Origin: Neocallimastix lanati (nom. inval.)
Lineage: Eukaryota > Neocallimastigomycota > Neocallimastigomycetes > Neocallimastigales > Neocallimastigaceae
Length of the DNA stretch: 64,000 nucleotides
Direction: 5' to 3'
Assembly: GCA_016946835.1 (NCBI GenBank)
Contig: JACVTC010000008.1
Coordinates: forward strand, 1,992,001 to 2,056,000
Made by a program: the position numbers and the translations under genes
In this document: positions 38,039-51,063 of the stretch, in pieces
How the letters are laid out: every line of letters begins with the position of its first letter
How positions within the stretch are numbered: position 1 is the first letter of the stretch
Notes under the pieces: model-generated
Told to the model about the DNA's origin: nothing
The model's database searches: none
Seen by the model: only the letters and a program-made list of their open reading frames with translations

Positions 38039-38367
38039 GTAAATTCTCTTTTCCTATCAATTTTAAAAGAAATATTAAAAAAACAGAAAATATTAATTAT
38101 TAATAATATATGTAATCATTTCGGGTTAAATATTATTTATATTATTTTATTTTATTTTTTTAATTTTTTAAATATTGTTAAATTATTATAAATAAGAATA
38201 AGTATTATAATTTCTTTATTATAATTAATTTATTTACTTTAAAAGTTCAATAATTATTTTTTAATTTATATATATATAAGTATAATTGCTTTGTAAAAGC
38301 ATCCATATTTTTTCCCCCTTTTTTTTATTTATTTATTATTTTTTTTTTTTTTTCAAAATTCTACAAG
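38039..38367 (+). other. Probable 5' UTR intron of the Nab3-like gene
   Basis: A donor, TATATCAG then GTAAAT (38,039), and an acceptor, a long T tract then TTCTACAAG (38,366-38,367), bracket 329 bases directly before GAAAAGAT and the ATG at 38,376. The T tract is read in frame as a run of Phe if translation started at 38,286, which argues that the stretch is intron and not coding. Confidence 0.6.
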
Positions 38368-38375
38368 GAAAAGAT

Positions 38376-38790
38376 ATGTATTATAATAATCCGTCTGGCT
38401 CTAATATGGGCTCAGCCAATCCAAACATTAATAGTGGTGGCACAAATTCTGCTAATGGAAATAATAATGGTAATCATGGTATGATGAATAATAGTAAAAG
38501 TCATTCCTTTATGAGAAATCAGAATTCAAATTCGTCTTCTCTTCATTCAATATCTTCTCTGAATCCAAATTCAAATATGTCTTCTTTAGCAAATTTAAAT
38601 TCCAATAATTCGCAAAATTCTAATTTTTCTAATTCTCATTCTAACTCCCATATGAGAAATAATTCATCTAGTAATAATCCGTTAAATCTATTTCAAAATC
38701 TTTCAAATGGTGGTATGGCTGGTATTCCGAACAATTCAAGCATGAATATGAATCATAATGGAATGCCAATGAATATGGGTGTATTAAATC

Positions 38791-38823
<33 letters not shown>

Positions 38824-41800
38824 GAAATTCAAATAATCTTAATAGTTACAATTCCAATTCCAATACTAATACTACTAATAATAATAATGGTGGAAATGGA
38901 ATGAATTCAATGGGGATGAATTCAATGAATATGATGAATTCAATGATGATGAATATAAGAATGAATCCAATGATGAATCCTAATGCAAATATGAATGGAA
39001 TGAATATGCCAATGAATGGTTTGGGAATAAATAATAATATGAACATGCCTATGCAACCCATGAAAATGGGAATGATGCCTAATAATATGCAAAACATGGG
39101 CGTGGGAATGCCAATGAATTTGAAAAAAAATGATTTGGCAAATCAAAACAAAGTTTATTATAATTACAATAATAAATTAATAAAGAATCTCCCGAAGGAT
39201 TCTCGTTTATTTATTGGAAATCTTCGCAGTGAAAAAACAACAAAAGAGGAATTAGCTTCAATATTTAGACGTTATGGTAATATTTATGAAATTGTTATTA
39301 AGAGTAGCTATGGATTTATTCAATTTGATAAACCTGAAAGTTGCCAAAGAGCTATTAATAATGAAAATAGAAGACCTATTGGTGGATTACAAATTGGTAA
39401 ATATAATTATTATCTTTATAATTAATATTATTATTGATTTATCTAATTAAATACTGATTAATAATTTTTATAGATTTAAAGGTTTCCAAAAGTCGTCAAG
39501 ATAGAGAAAGAAATAATCAGAGAAACGATAGAAATAATGATAGAGATAGGAACAGGTTAAGAGATAGAAGTCGTAGTAGAAGTCGTAGTAGAAGTCGTGA
39601 TCGTGATCGTGATAGAGAGAGAATTAGAAATAGAAGTAGAAGTAGAAGTAGAAGTAGAAGTAGAAGTAGAAGCAGAAGCAGAAGTAGAAGTAGAGTGAGA
39701 GACCGTGATAGAAATAGGGATAGGGATAGAAATAGAGATAGAAGTCGTGATAGGGAAAGAGATAAGAATCGCGATAGGGAAAGAAGTAGAAGAGCTCGTA
39801 GCCGCAGTAGAAATAAGGATAAAAATAGAAGTCGTAGTAGAGACAAAGATAGAAATTCTAAGAATAAAGAAAAAGAAAGGGATAAGCAAATGCAAAAAGA
39901 CAAGGAAAAGACTGTTAAAAATGAAAAGGAAAAACAAAATGATTCAAAGGAAAGAAATGAAAGTAAAAATAATGAAAAAATTAATAAAAGTGAAAGTGAA
40001 ATAGAGTTAAGAAATAAAGAAGATAGTAAAGAAGAAAATAGAAATGAAAATGAAAAAGAAACCGAAATTGAAAATGAAATTGAAAAGGAGAAAGAAAATG
40101 AAAATGAAATTGAAAAGGAGAAAGAAAATGAAAATGAAAATGAAAATGAAAATGAAAATGAAAATAATGATGATAATGACAAAATGAGTGAAGATGGAGA
40201 TGGCAATAAAGTAATTGAAGAAGAATCTACTGCTGATAAAATGGATATAGAAGAGGAATCAAGAAGTGATGAAGATATAAAAGAAGAAAAAGAAAAAAAT
40301 AATGAAGAAGAAATAAATGCTGAGAATAGTGATAATCAAATTGACAATGAAGATAGTGATATCAAATCGAATAAGGAAAGTAGTACAAGTGAAAATTCTA
40401 ACAATGAAGAAGAATCTAAGGATGAAGATAATAAAAATGACAAAGAGGATAATGATAAGAAAAAAACTAAATTAAAGGAAGAAACTTCCAAAGAAAAGGT
40501 TAAAAACGAAGAAAAAGAAAATAGCTCTAAAAAAGACAGTAAAGATAAAAAAGAAAAAGAAAAAAGTGGTAAAAATGATCGTGATCATAAAAATGACAAA
40601 AGTAATAGTAAATCCAATAGTAATAAGAAAAGTTCTAAAAATGATAAAGGTGACAAAAATGATAAAAGTAAAAGTAGTAGTAGCAGAAAGGTAAAAGCAG
40701 ATAATGATAATTCTGAAGAAAGTACTACTACTGAAAGTAGCAGTGAAAACCGTAATTCTAGTAGACATGAAAGAAGTTCCAGATCAAGTAGAGATCATCA
40801 TAGACATGATCATGATTATCATCCTTATAGTAGTCATCATCATCATAATAGGTCTTCTAGTAGAAGTCGTAAAGATGATCGTAGAAGATCTCGTTCTAGA
40901 AGTATTACAAGAAGAAGTAGTAGCAATAACAGAAGAGACGATAGATATCAAAGAAATAACAATAATAACAGAAGAAATAATAATAAAAGAATGCATATTG
41001 AGAAGCATTCAAATGTAGATTTTACTACACCTAAAAGAAATGGTCCAATTCCAATTTGTCAAATGGTAGTCATTGGAGAAGTTGAAAAGTAAGTTTACAA
41101 AGTTAGATAACTTTAATCTATATATTTTGATATATCAATTTAAAATTTTATCATCTTATTATTATTGTTGTTTATTATGGTTTTTCTTAAAAAAAATAAT
41201 AAAATATATATATATATATTGATCATTTAAATTTAATTGTATTAATAGGGATGTTATTAACCAAATTGAAAATGGTGCTAAGAAAGGAAATATAAGAATG
41301 GAAACATTGTATATCAGTCCAAAATATTCAATTCCAGTTGTAGTTGAACAATTTAAACTTGAAGGTGTAAAAGCCGTTATTGTCATTGAAGGTGATACTA
41401 GAACCATTGTATTACGTATATTTGATAATAATGGAAATGAAAAAGGTAAATCATATTTATAATATTTATTAATTCTAAATTATGTAATATAAAATAATTA
41501 TATATATATATTAAAATATTTTACTATTTTTTCAATATTTCTATCTATATAATATATAATAATTAATAGAATATAATAATATTAATCCAAAAGATTGTGT
41601 TATGAGGATGATTGAAAGTCCAGTCATAAAAAGTGCCATACAAAATTACATATATCCAAATAGTTATAATAATAATGGAAATAATATGGGAATGAATTCT
41701 ATGAATTATATGAATATGTGGAATAATATGAATAATATGAATAATATTAGTAATATGAATAATATGAATATGAATAATATGAACATGATGAATATGAATA

Positions 41801-42882
41801 ATATGAATATGAATAATATGAATATGAATAACATGAACATGATGAATATGAATAGTATGAGTTCAATGAATATGAATAATAATATAAATAATGGAATGAA
41901 TAAAAATATGATAAATAATAATAATGGTAGCAACAGCACCAGTAATAATCATAATAGTAATAGCAATAATAATAATAATTATAATAATAATAATATGATG
42001 ACGTCGTATCAACAAAATAACTCTATGTCCAATAATATGAATCAATCAAGTATGATGTTAAATATGTCCCAATTACCTAATATGAATTTTTCTGGAAATA
42101 ATTTGCCAATGACTTCATCCCCATCATCTACTAATAACTTTAATAGCAATAGTTCAAATAATAATAATAGTGGAAATAATAATCGTTCCAATTCCAATAC
42201 TAACAGTAATAATGGAAGTTCTTTGTATAATCCATATCGTCCAAATGGTTCAAATGGTCCAAATGGTCCAAACGGTCCAAACGGTAATATGAATTTACCA
42301 TCTTCTTCCTCACCTTCTTCAAATTTACCAAATTCTTCTTATAGTAATTCTAATTTCAATACTTTAACTAATATTCTTTCCGCTTTTGATAATAATTCTA
42401 ATAAATCTGCTTTACTACCAAATTTTAATAATAATAATAATAATTATTTAAAGAATTATACCAATCAAAATAAGAATAAATCTATGATGAATCAAAAGTC
42501 GCCAATAAGAAATAATAATAATAATAGTAATAATGGTAATAATAGTTCTGTTTCAAATAGTTCAAGTACACTTTCAGATATTTTACAAAAACTTAAATCC
42601 GTAAATAATAATCAGTTATCTGCAAATTCTAATAATAATAATAGTAATAATAAAAATAATGGAATTAGTGGTGGCAGTCATCCAATGAATCCAATTCATA
42701 CCTTAAATGGAGATAATAGTTTTGATTCTATGTCTAGTGGTTATCCAGGTTCTTCTACTTATAATTCTAATTCTGCAAATCTATCAAATTCCAAGTCCAA
42801 TAATAATAATAATAATAATAATAAAAGTTTAGGTCTTAGTCGTAATAATAATCTTTATGGACAAAATAATTATTCCTATTAA
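38376..42882 (+). CDS. NAB3: Nab3/NCOA5-like RNA-binding protein (RRM, RS/KE-rich region, anticodon-binding-like domain)
   Basis: Exons 38,376-39,396, 39,474-41,088, 41,249-41,445 and 41,570-42,882 sum to 4146 nt (1381 aa); all junctions are GT-AG and in frame. Order: Asn/Met/Ser-rich N-terminus; one RRM at about 275-345 with RNP2 RLFIGNL and RNP1-like YGFIQFD; an Arg-Ser/Arg-Asp stretch (about 350-440); a long Glu/Lys/Asp-charged middle; a second RS/His patch; then PICQMVVIGEVEKDVINQI... through SPKYSIPVVVEQF and AVIVIEGDTRTI, which resembles the anticodon-binding-like fold after the RRM in yeast Nab3 and human NCOA5; then an Asn/Met low-complexity tail. Yeast Nab3 works in Nrd1-Nab3-Sen1 transcription termination; that role here is inference. 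The RRM plus distal domain is distinctive, but the large RS/KE insert is unlike yeast Nab3. The start at 38,376 avoids a Phe run from a probable 5' UTR intron. Confidence 0.8.
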
Positions 42883-43060
42883 ATTTGATGTGGTAAATTA
42901 ATTAATAATACTGATAATGATGTTTAATCATCGAATTTTATCTAATAATAGCTTTTAAGTCAAAATCTATTTATTAAGTCTAACTTTATTTTATTTAATT
43001 TTATGTTATTTTATTCTTTATTTTCAATAAATTGAAATTTTTATTTATAATTAGAATAAC

Positions 43061-43125
<65 letters not shown>

Positions 43126-43515
43126 AATTGGTTAATATTATTAATTTTAATTTTTTAAAGGAAAGGAAAAATATATATATTCTATTATACTTTGTTTTTA
43201 TACTTTTTTCTGTTTTCTTTTTATTATATTATTATTACAATTTTATATAATCCATTCTTTCTAAATATATTATGCATATCAATATTTTATTTTATATTAT
43301 AAATTCAATATGAAATTAAAATAAAAATAAAAAAAAATAAAAAAAAAAATTATAATCATAATAAAGTCATACTATATTGAAATTGGTAATTTATTTTATT
43401 TTATTTGTATTTGATTATAATAAGGTTATGATTATGATAATTAATGATAATATTAATTTAAATTTTATTTTTTTAATAGTTTTATTATTTTAATAAAGAT
43501 AATAATTATTTATTT
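42883..43515. other. 3' flank of the Nab3-like gene with a 60-base poly-A
   Basis: A/T-rich spacer holding a run of about 62 A residues (43,062-43,123) and a shorter A tract near 43,330. No gene is seen; the lysine-coding frame across the poly-A is meaningless. Confidence 0.5.
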
Positions 43516-43991
43516 TTGAATCGTTATTATGATATGATAGAACAGAGACAATTAAATGAACTACTTTTCAAAGGTTCATCTGAGTCACCTGTTCCAAAAA
43601 TTGTGGGCTTGGCGGAATTCTTAACAAGTGCAATACCTATCATTAGTAGTTCGTTTGAGCTATTATTTGATAGGTATTGCAAAATACCAAACTTATCCAA
43701 GAGCGTCGACGTCGTACTGATAAGGCATAATGATAATACAGGATCGTCATCTATTGCTACGAAGGATGAATCTCTCCCTAGTAGTTCAATAAATGATGAG
43801 TCCGGGGAGAGTTTAGTGGACACCACACTATCTATTTTAAAGATGTTACTTCTAGGTTTTATTTCTTTTTTATTTGATAGGAAGGGAAAAATTCCCGCAT
43901 AGTACAACTTGCCGAAATACATAGTATTTTCGAGCTTTTTTATTTTTTTATTTTTTAATTTTTTATTTTTAATTTCAAATGTACTTTTCAC
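43516..43991. other. GC-richer island with overlapping antisense reading frames, partly repeated at 60.1 kb
   Basis: About 400 bases of clearly higher G+C than the flanks. It is open on the plus strand for 128 codons (43,516-43,902, ending LLLGFISFLFDRKGKIPA) and on the minus strand for 154 codons (43,991-43,527). A 14-bp perfect inverted repeat, TGCAATACCTATCA/TGATAGGTATTGCA, lies at 43,629-43,642 and 43,668-43,681. The segment around 43,803-43,890 (GGGGAGAGTTTAGTGG...) recurs with substitutions on the minus strand at about 60,095-60,190, so at least part of it is a dispersed repeat. No family was recognised for either frame. A decayed transposon fragment is more likely than a host gene. Confidence 0.5.
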
Positions 43992-44050
43992 CTACATGTA
44001 TTTTTTAAAATAAAATTTAATAAAGTTATGGAAGTGTATTCTCTTCCCTG

Positions 44051-44094
<44 letters not shown>

Positions 44095-44368
44095 ATGATA
44101 TGATAATATATATACATATATATTTGTTTTCTTTTGAGTAATTAAAAATTATTAGTAAGTTTATATATATATATACAAAAATTCATATCCCTCCAATAGT
44201 CATAATTTTCATGTAATAAATAGATTTATAAATAAAATTATTAAAAAAAAAATATAAATATATATGTTAGATTTTCAATTTTCAATATATATATATATTT
44301 TAAAATATTATTTTAATAGAAGTTTAAGGGGAAAAAAAAATAATAAAGAAACAATTTTTTATTTATTT

Positions 44369-44590
44369 TATATATTATTTCTATTTTTAATCTTTAAAAA
44401 CAGTTTTTTTTTTTTTTATGTATATAGTATATAGATATAAAATTTATATTAAACTTTCATTTATATTTCAAAAGTTAAAAATACTAAAACTATATACTAT
44501 ATAAATTTTATATTTATATACTATATACATAAAAAAAAAAAAAAAAAAAAACAGTTTTTAAAGATTAAAAATAGAAATAATATATAAATA
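44369..44590. repeat. Long inverted repeat, about 85-bp arms
   Basis: Left arm about 44,369-44,452, right arm about 44,499-44,590. The arms match almost fully, apart from a different poly-T/poly-A length and a few substitutions. Shared words include TATTTCTATTTTTAATCTTT, ATGTATATAGTATATA and ATATAAAATTTATAT. The intervening loop is about 45 bases. It is intergenic, between the GC-rich island and the K+ channel gene. It could be a foldback or MITE-like element or a hairpin-forming repeat; no target duplication was identified. Confidence 0.85.
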
Positions 44591-44768
44591 TATATTTAAT
44601 AAATGAGGTAATGAAATGTATATTTTTTTTTTTAAATAAATTCATTAAATTTAACCTGTTTTTCTTTAAAAACTAAAATTATTATTATTATTATTGTTAT
44701 TTTATATGTTTATTCATGGTGAAATTCTTAAAATATAGAAGAGTTTGAATTTAATATTGGCAAAGCAA

Positions 44769-44803
<35 letters not shown>

Positions 44804-45145
44804 ATATATTAATATAAAATGATTATTGAAGTACAGTAAAATATAATAAAATACCATTAAATAAAATTAATAAATAACTCGATAAAAAAAAAAATAAAAA
44901 TAATTAATATTAAATACACAAATAAATAATTAAAATTAAAATTAATTGATATTAAAAATAATACATTTTTTTACTTAATTTTTATTAACAATGAGCAGAT
45001 AAAAATTTCATACAATATGAATTATAATTATGGCAAAGTAATATATGAATATTTAATTTTAATTTATAAATAAATTTGATATTTTAATGATATAATGCAA
45101 ATTAATAAAATTAAAAAGTCACCAGTATTTAGTATATGCAAAGAA

Positions 45146-45184
<39 letters not shown>

Positions 45185-45443
45185 ATTAAAATCTAAATCA
45201 AAATATATTTATTAAATTCTAAAAATTTTAACCTAAAATAAGAATATTATTTTAACTGGAATGTGTTAGAATATATTATATCTTTTTCTATGAGAATGAA
45301 ATTCTTTTAAAAAACTTTAAAGAAAAATTTATTAAAAAAAAAAAATAAAATAAAATAAAATAAAATAAAATAAAATAAAATAAAATAAAATGAAATAAAA
45401 TAAAATAAAAATAAATAAATAAAACTTGTACTACATTTACTAA

Positions 45444-45479
<36 letters not shown>

Positions 45480-46184
45480 AAATAAATAAATGATAAATAA
45501 ATAAATAATATTTATATTATCATTTCTAGTATTAATATAAAATAAAGAACATCAGAAAACCTTAATTCTTTATTATATTGTAGTAATCTCTCTCTCTCTC
45601 TTTTTTTTTTTTTATCTATAAAAATTGCATTTCATATATAATGGCATTTCTTGGTTTTAGTATTGTTATTTGAACATTAATATTAATAATATTATTATCA
45701 AAAGTATATTTGAAGTATACAAAAAATTACAAAAATAGTCAAAATAAGAAAATGTGAAATATTATAATTATACAAAGAGAATTAATATATATTATTAAAA
45801 TGAGATAAACCTTTTTTTTAAATGGTATGAGATAGAATTATTTATAACAATAATAACTAATATACTGAGATATTATTATTATTATGGTAAATAAGAAACA
45901 ATCCTCTGATCGTTTTTATAGATATTATAAAATAAATATAATATAGAATTGACAGGCATTAATTATTTATAGGTTTTATTCTTAATTAAATAGAATTATA
46001 TAATATATTATTTTATTAAAATTGAATGATTATATCGTAATACTATAAGTACTATTTAAAAGTATATGACAATGTATATAAATTCTACTAATGAATATTC
46101 AAAATTTTATGTTTTTTTTTTTTTTTTTTTTTTAAATACCACTAAATATAAAAATTTATATATTATAAAGAGGTAATAAATCAT

Positions 46185-46490
46185 AAATCATAAATAATAA
46201 ATAATAAATAATAAATATTAAATATTAAATATTAAACAATAAATAATAAATAATGAATAATAAATAATAAATAATAAATAACAAATAATAAATAATAAAT
46301 AATAAATAATAAATAACAAATAATTGAATAATTGAATAATGAATAATAAATAATAAATAATAAATAATAAATAATAAATAATAAATAATAAATAATAAAT
46401 AACAAATAATAAATAATAAATAATAAATAATAAATAATAAATAATAAATAATAAATAATAAATAATAAATAATAAATAATAAGTAATAAA
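46185..46490. repeat. AAATAAT-type tandem repeat
   Basis: About 300 bases of degenerate (AATAATAAAT)n with scattered AACAAAT variants. Simple repeat with no coding sense. Confidence 0.9.
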
Positions 46491-47736
46491 TATATATATA
46501 TAGGTAATTATTTTTTATTAATTGTATTAATTTATTAAATTATTCCAATTAAAAAATAGTATTAAATATATTATAAAAATAAAATATCTTATTATATAAT
46601 ATATTATAATATTATATATAATTTAGAATTAATAGAAATAATAATAATTAAATAGAAAAAAAAAAGCATGATATTATTTTATTTTAATTGTTATGAAATT
46701 AATTTCATTAATATTATATTTATTGTTAATTAAATAATATATATATATATAAATGTTTATAGTTAACTATATGTATTATATATATATAATAATAAATACA
46801 TATAAATATTCAAAGTAAATAAGATTTAAGGTTGATTTATTATAAAATCAATAATAATAAATAATTAATTAAAATAGAGTTGGGAAAAAATGAAATACTT
46901 CAAAATAATATTATTTTTATTTTCGTTTTCCTATTAGATAACTTTTTGTTTTATTTTAAAGTGATTTTTTAATTCTTTTTCTTTTATTATCTTTTCTCTT
47001 AAATATATTTTTTTTTATAAAAAGGCTTTTTTTATAAATACACGAAAGAAAAAAGAAATAGAAGAAAAATATAAAATTAATACTTTTTAAATATATTTAG
47101 ATGTTATTTTAACATAAAAAATGAGAATAAAAAAAGACATATTACATATTACATAAAAAGATATCTATTATTTACAACACGTGGACATAAATAAAAGTAA
47201 ATAGAAGTTAGTGATATAATAAAAACAATCTTTCTTTTTTTATTATAAAATAAATTTTTATTTTAATATAGTTATCTATTTTTTTCATTTTAACATTGTT
47301 GATTATATTACATCAATTATTTATTTAATTGTATTTGTATTTAATTTACATTATTATATTTATAATAATTATAAATGTTATTATAAATTTTATAATTATA
47401 ATTTTTAATAAAATGTTTGTAATATTTTATAATCACTTCATCTTCCTCTTATTATTATTATAATTTATTATTAGATAGTACAATTTAATAATTTCGGATT
47501 TATGTTATATATTATTTTTTTTTTTATTTTAATGCACTATATTTTAATTTTAGAATATTAAAAAATAAATATATTAATTTTTATATATATATATAATATA
47601 TAAGGATTTTCAAGATAATAATATTAAATAATTATACCATAATTGAAATAATATATTAAGTATATACTATTCTACTATCTAATATTTATTAAAGGTATGA
47701 TTAACTATATATTGATATTTTATATTTTTTAATAAA

Positions 47737-47781
<45 letters not shown>

Positions 47782-48131
47782 ATTCATATAGAAAAACATA
47801 AAAAATATAAAAAATAATATATGAATATATGGAACTATATAAGAAATTAATAATAAAGCGACTTAATAATAAATAATTATAATTATAATAATAATATATA
47901 TATATAAGTGTTAATAGTAGCAATTGAGAATAAAATAAAGAAAAATTAATAATACATATAAAAGGAAATTGAAACAATTGTAACTCAATATATAACAAAT
48001 AAAAATAAAAGAGAAATAATACATATTGATATTAATAATAAATAAAAAATAACAATAAAAATAAAGAGTATAAAAATAGTTAATAAACCATAAACATTTT
48101 TATCAATAAATTCAAAATATAAAAGTAAAAA

Positions 48132-48184
<53 letters not shown>

Positions 48185-48225
48185 GAATTTAGAATATACA
48201 CACGTATACAATAAAATAAATCAAA

Positions 48226-50707
48226 ATGGATTATAGACATTTACCATTAATAGCTGGATTATTAATTGCTTTTTCACTGTTTCTAAATTTCTTTGCAACC
48301 ACAAATAATACTTGGTTACTTAAAACTTATCCACCAGTAGATGAATATCAAAATAATTTTTGTAAATATAAAAAACTAATATCATTAGTATAAAAATAAT
48401 TAAAAAAATTTTATTTATTTATTTATTTATTATTAAAATATAACATTTTTTTATTATTCATGTTCTTAATTTTTTTTTTTTTTTTACCCTTATTCTTAAA
48501 TATTTTATTTTTAATATATATATATGATAAACAGTAATGCAATTTTTATTATGGATTACTTTGATTATTGCAATAGCTAATAATGTTTGTTTATTTATGC
48601 GATTATTTGAGAAATCAATTGTTAAAGCAACAAAATTTTGCATTTTATTATGCTTAATTCAAGGTATAAAATAAAAATGACTAAAAATATTTGTAATAAT
48701 TAAAATAGAAACATTTATAATAATTAATTTTTCATTTTTTAAAATTAAAACATATTATTAAATTAAAAAGGTACAATACTTGTCGTAATAGTATTATTAT
48801 TTGCTTTATTCAACCCATTAAAGGATGAATTAGAATATTCAGAAGGTATTTTGTTATTATTAAAATAAATATTTTATATAAATAATGTTTAATATACCTG
48901 AATTATTTTTAAAAAAAATATAAAATAGGTTTCTTTAGTGCAATTCAGGCGTCATGTATATGTTTCCTTAGCGCCTCGTTCTTATTCTTTGATAGAATAA
49001 CCACTACTGATTTTGAGACTAAAGGTAGTGGCTTTTCTCATGTTCAACGTAAATTAGTTATTCTAGTCTCAGCAGCAATTCTTTATGTAAGTTTTGGTAC
49101 TTATATTTTCATGCAAATGGAACCATGGTCTTCCAAAGAAAGTATGTTCTTTGTTATTACCACTTTAACAACAATTGGTATGTAATATATATATATTTAT
49201 TTATTTAGTTTTGCTATATTAATTATTATGTTAATTTAAATAATAAATTTAACAATATATTAACTTAATGCCATAAATATAAATGTTATTTTAATTTATT
49301 ATTTTAATTCATTTATTAATGAAAATAATAAAGGATTTGGTAACCGTGCTCCAAAAAATGACCATAGTAGATTATTAATAATTATATATTCAATTATTGG
49401 TATGGCTATTCTTGCATATACTATTTCAGTTATAAGTGAAGTATTAAAAGAAAATATTATGGTTAGTTTCCAAACTCAATTAACCATGTTTAGAGAAAAA
49501 CGTTATGAAAGAATTGTATGTAGTAATGATGCTGATAAAAGTAATTCAAATAGCGATGCAGTATTAAATTTAAACGATTTTGATGACGAAGAAGAAGAAA
49601 GAAAAATTGTATTTAATGATCAAAAACAAATTGCAAAAAAACAATTTTTATTTTCAATTATATTGATGCTTTCATCATGGGCTGGTGGAGCTTGCACCTT
49701 TTATTATACTGAAGGTTGGAGTTTTATAGAAGCCCTTTATTTTTGTTTCATATCATTTTCAACTATAGGTAAAATTAGTATAAGATTAATTATGAAACCT
49801 TTATATATATATATATATTTGTTAATATATATATAATTTAATTTATTAGAGAATTTTAATTTTGTAATGAAATTTTCTATTTATAATATTTATTTAATTT
49901 CGTTAATTTCATATAATATTAGGTTTTGGTGATTTAGTTCCAACAACTTCAAGTAGTCTATCAAGTAAGTGTTCATTAGAATTATATATTTTTTTAATAA
50001 ACAAATAAATAAATAAATAAATAAATAAATATTTATATTATTGTATGTTTAAATAATTAGTTTTTAATGTTTGGATTATCTTGGAAATTGCTACTATGAC
50101 CTTTATGGTTTCCGCGGTAACAAATTATATAGAAATTAAATGGTCAGATAGTATTGATTCTAAAGATGAAAACAACGACTTAGAAGATGCTTTGGACATT
50201 ATTCGTGGTAAAACAAAGAAAAGAAAGATTTCATTTGGTGAAAAGAAATATAATAAAAATGATGAAGCAATACCAATGTCAATTGTAAGTAAACAAGAAT
50301 CAAGTATTAGAAATAGACATCACATTATTAATAAAGAAGAATTAGATGAATGGGAAGATGCTACTGAATCATTTGAAGCAATTATAAATAGTTCTGTTAA
50401 AATAAGTAATGCTATGAAAATTCTTCAAGCCAATATAAATATACTAAAAGATGGTTATTATAAAAATTATAGTAATGAAAATAATGGAACAGGTCCATCT
50501 AATTCATTGGATGCCACTATAGAAAGAACACTAAAAATTGTAGAAGAGTCATGTAACACTATAAGATCTATATCAATTGGTGAAGATGTTAATAGTAAAA
50601 ATGGAGATCCTGATGATGAAGATAATATTTCAAGAAGAGTAATTTTTGGAAATGAAGATGAACAAACTTTAATAATGCACAGTCGTGAACCAACGTCTAG
50701 TCGTTAA
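48226..50707 (+). CDS. TOK1: TOK-type outward-rectifier two-pore-domain potassium channel
   Basis: Seven GT-AG exons: 48,226-48,361, 48,535-48,663, 48,771-48,845, 48,929-49,177, 49,334-49,768, 49,923-49,964 and 50,061-50,707. They sum to 1713 nt (570 aa); every intron is phase 1. Eight membrane segments can be read (about 6-25, 46-68, 77-103, 115-135, 155-175, 212-236, 300-322 and 358-380), with pore loops after the fifth and seventh: TTLTTIGFGN (191-200) and SFSTIGFGDLVP (337-348). This 8-TM, two-pore layout is special to fungal TOK channels, which pass K+ outward across the plasma membrane on depolarisation. A loop of about 60 residues after segment 6 and the 190-residue cytosolic tail are acidic. 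The first filter ends GFGN, the second GFGD. The start follows an A-rich leader with a (TAA)n tract. Confidence 0.93.
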
Positions 50708-50854
50708 AATTAATGCCTTATTTTTTGTTTTATTAATATTAATAATATATATATATATATTTCTTTTTATAATATTTTAGTATTATTTCAATAAACTATT
50801 AATAAATAACAATAAATAAATAAGAACCATTAATTATATTTAAATAATAATAAT

Positions 50855-50921
<67 letters not shown>

Positions 50922-51018
50922 TAATATATATACCAAAAGATAAATGAGAAAATATATAAAATTTTTGAATTTTTGAATTTTTTTTTTTTTTTTTTTTAAG
51001 TTTTATTAATAAGTATAC

Positions 51019-51063
<45 letters not shown>

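Larger units (their letters stand above)
43992..48225. other. 4-kb AT-rich intergenic region
   Basis: No coding exon is recognised on either strand. It contains many poly-A/T tracts (44,054-44,091, 44,771-44,797, 45,150-45,178, 46,112-46,133 and 47,742-47,777), a long inverted repeat at 44,369-44,590, (AAAT)n near 45,345-45,500 and an (AAATAAT)-type array at 46,185-46,490. A (TAA)n run at 48,138-48,183 lies in the probable 5' UTR of the K+ channel gene. Confidence 0.6.

Noticed and set aside
38286-38375. Earlier ATG giving the Nab3-like protein a hydrophobic Phe-rich leader
   Set aside because: The Phe run comes from the T tract of a probable 5' UTR intron acceptor; the ATG at 38,376 follows the acceptor.
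39517-40206. 229-codon Ser/Leu/Phe-rich minus-strand frame
   Set aside because: It is the antisense shadow of the RS and Glu/Lys-coding exon 2 of the Nab3-like gene.
41706-41939. Hydrophobic minus-strand frames opposite the Asn/Met tail
   Set aside because: Antisense of AAT/ATG repeats, with no independent support.
43032-43250. 72-codon frame rich in Lys
   Set aside because: It is a translated poly-A tract.
48458-48643. 61-codon minus-strand frame
   Set aside because: Antisense of exon 2 of the K+ channel.
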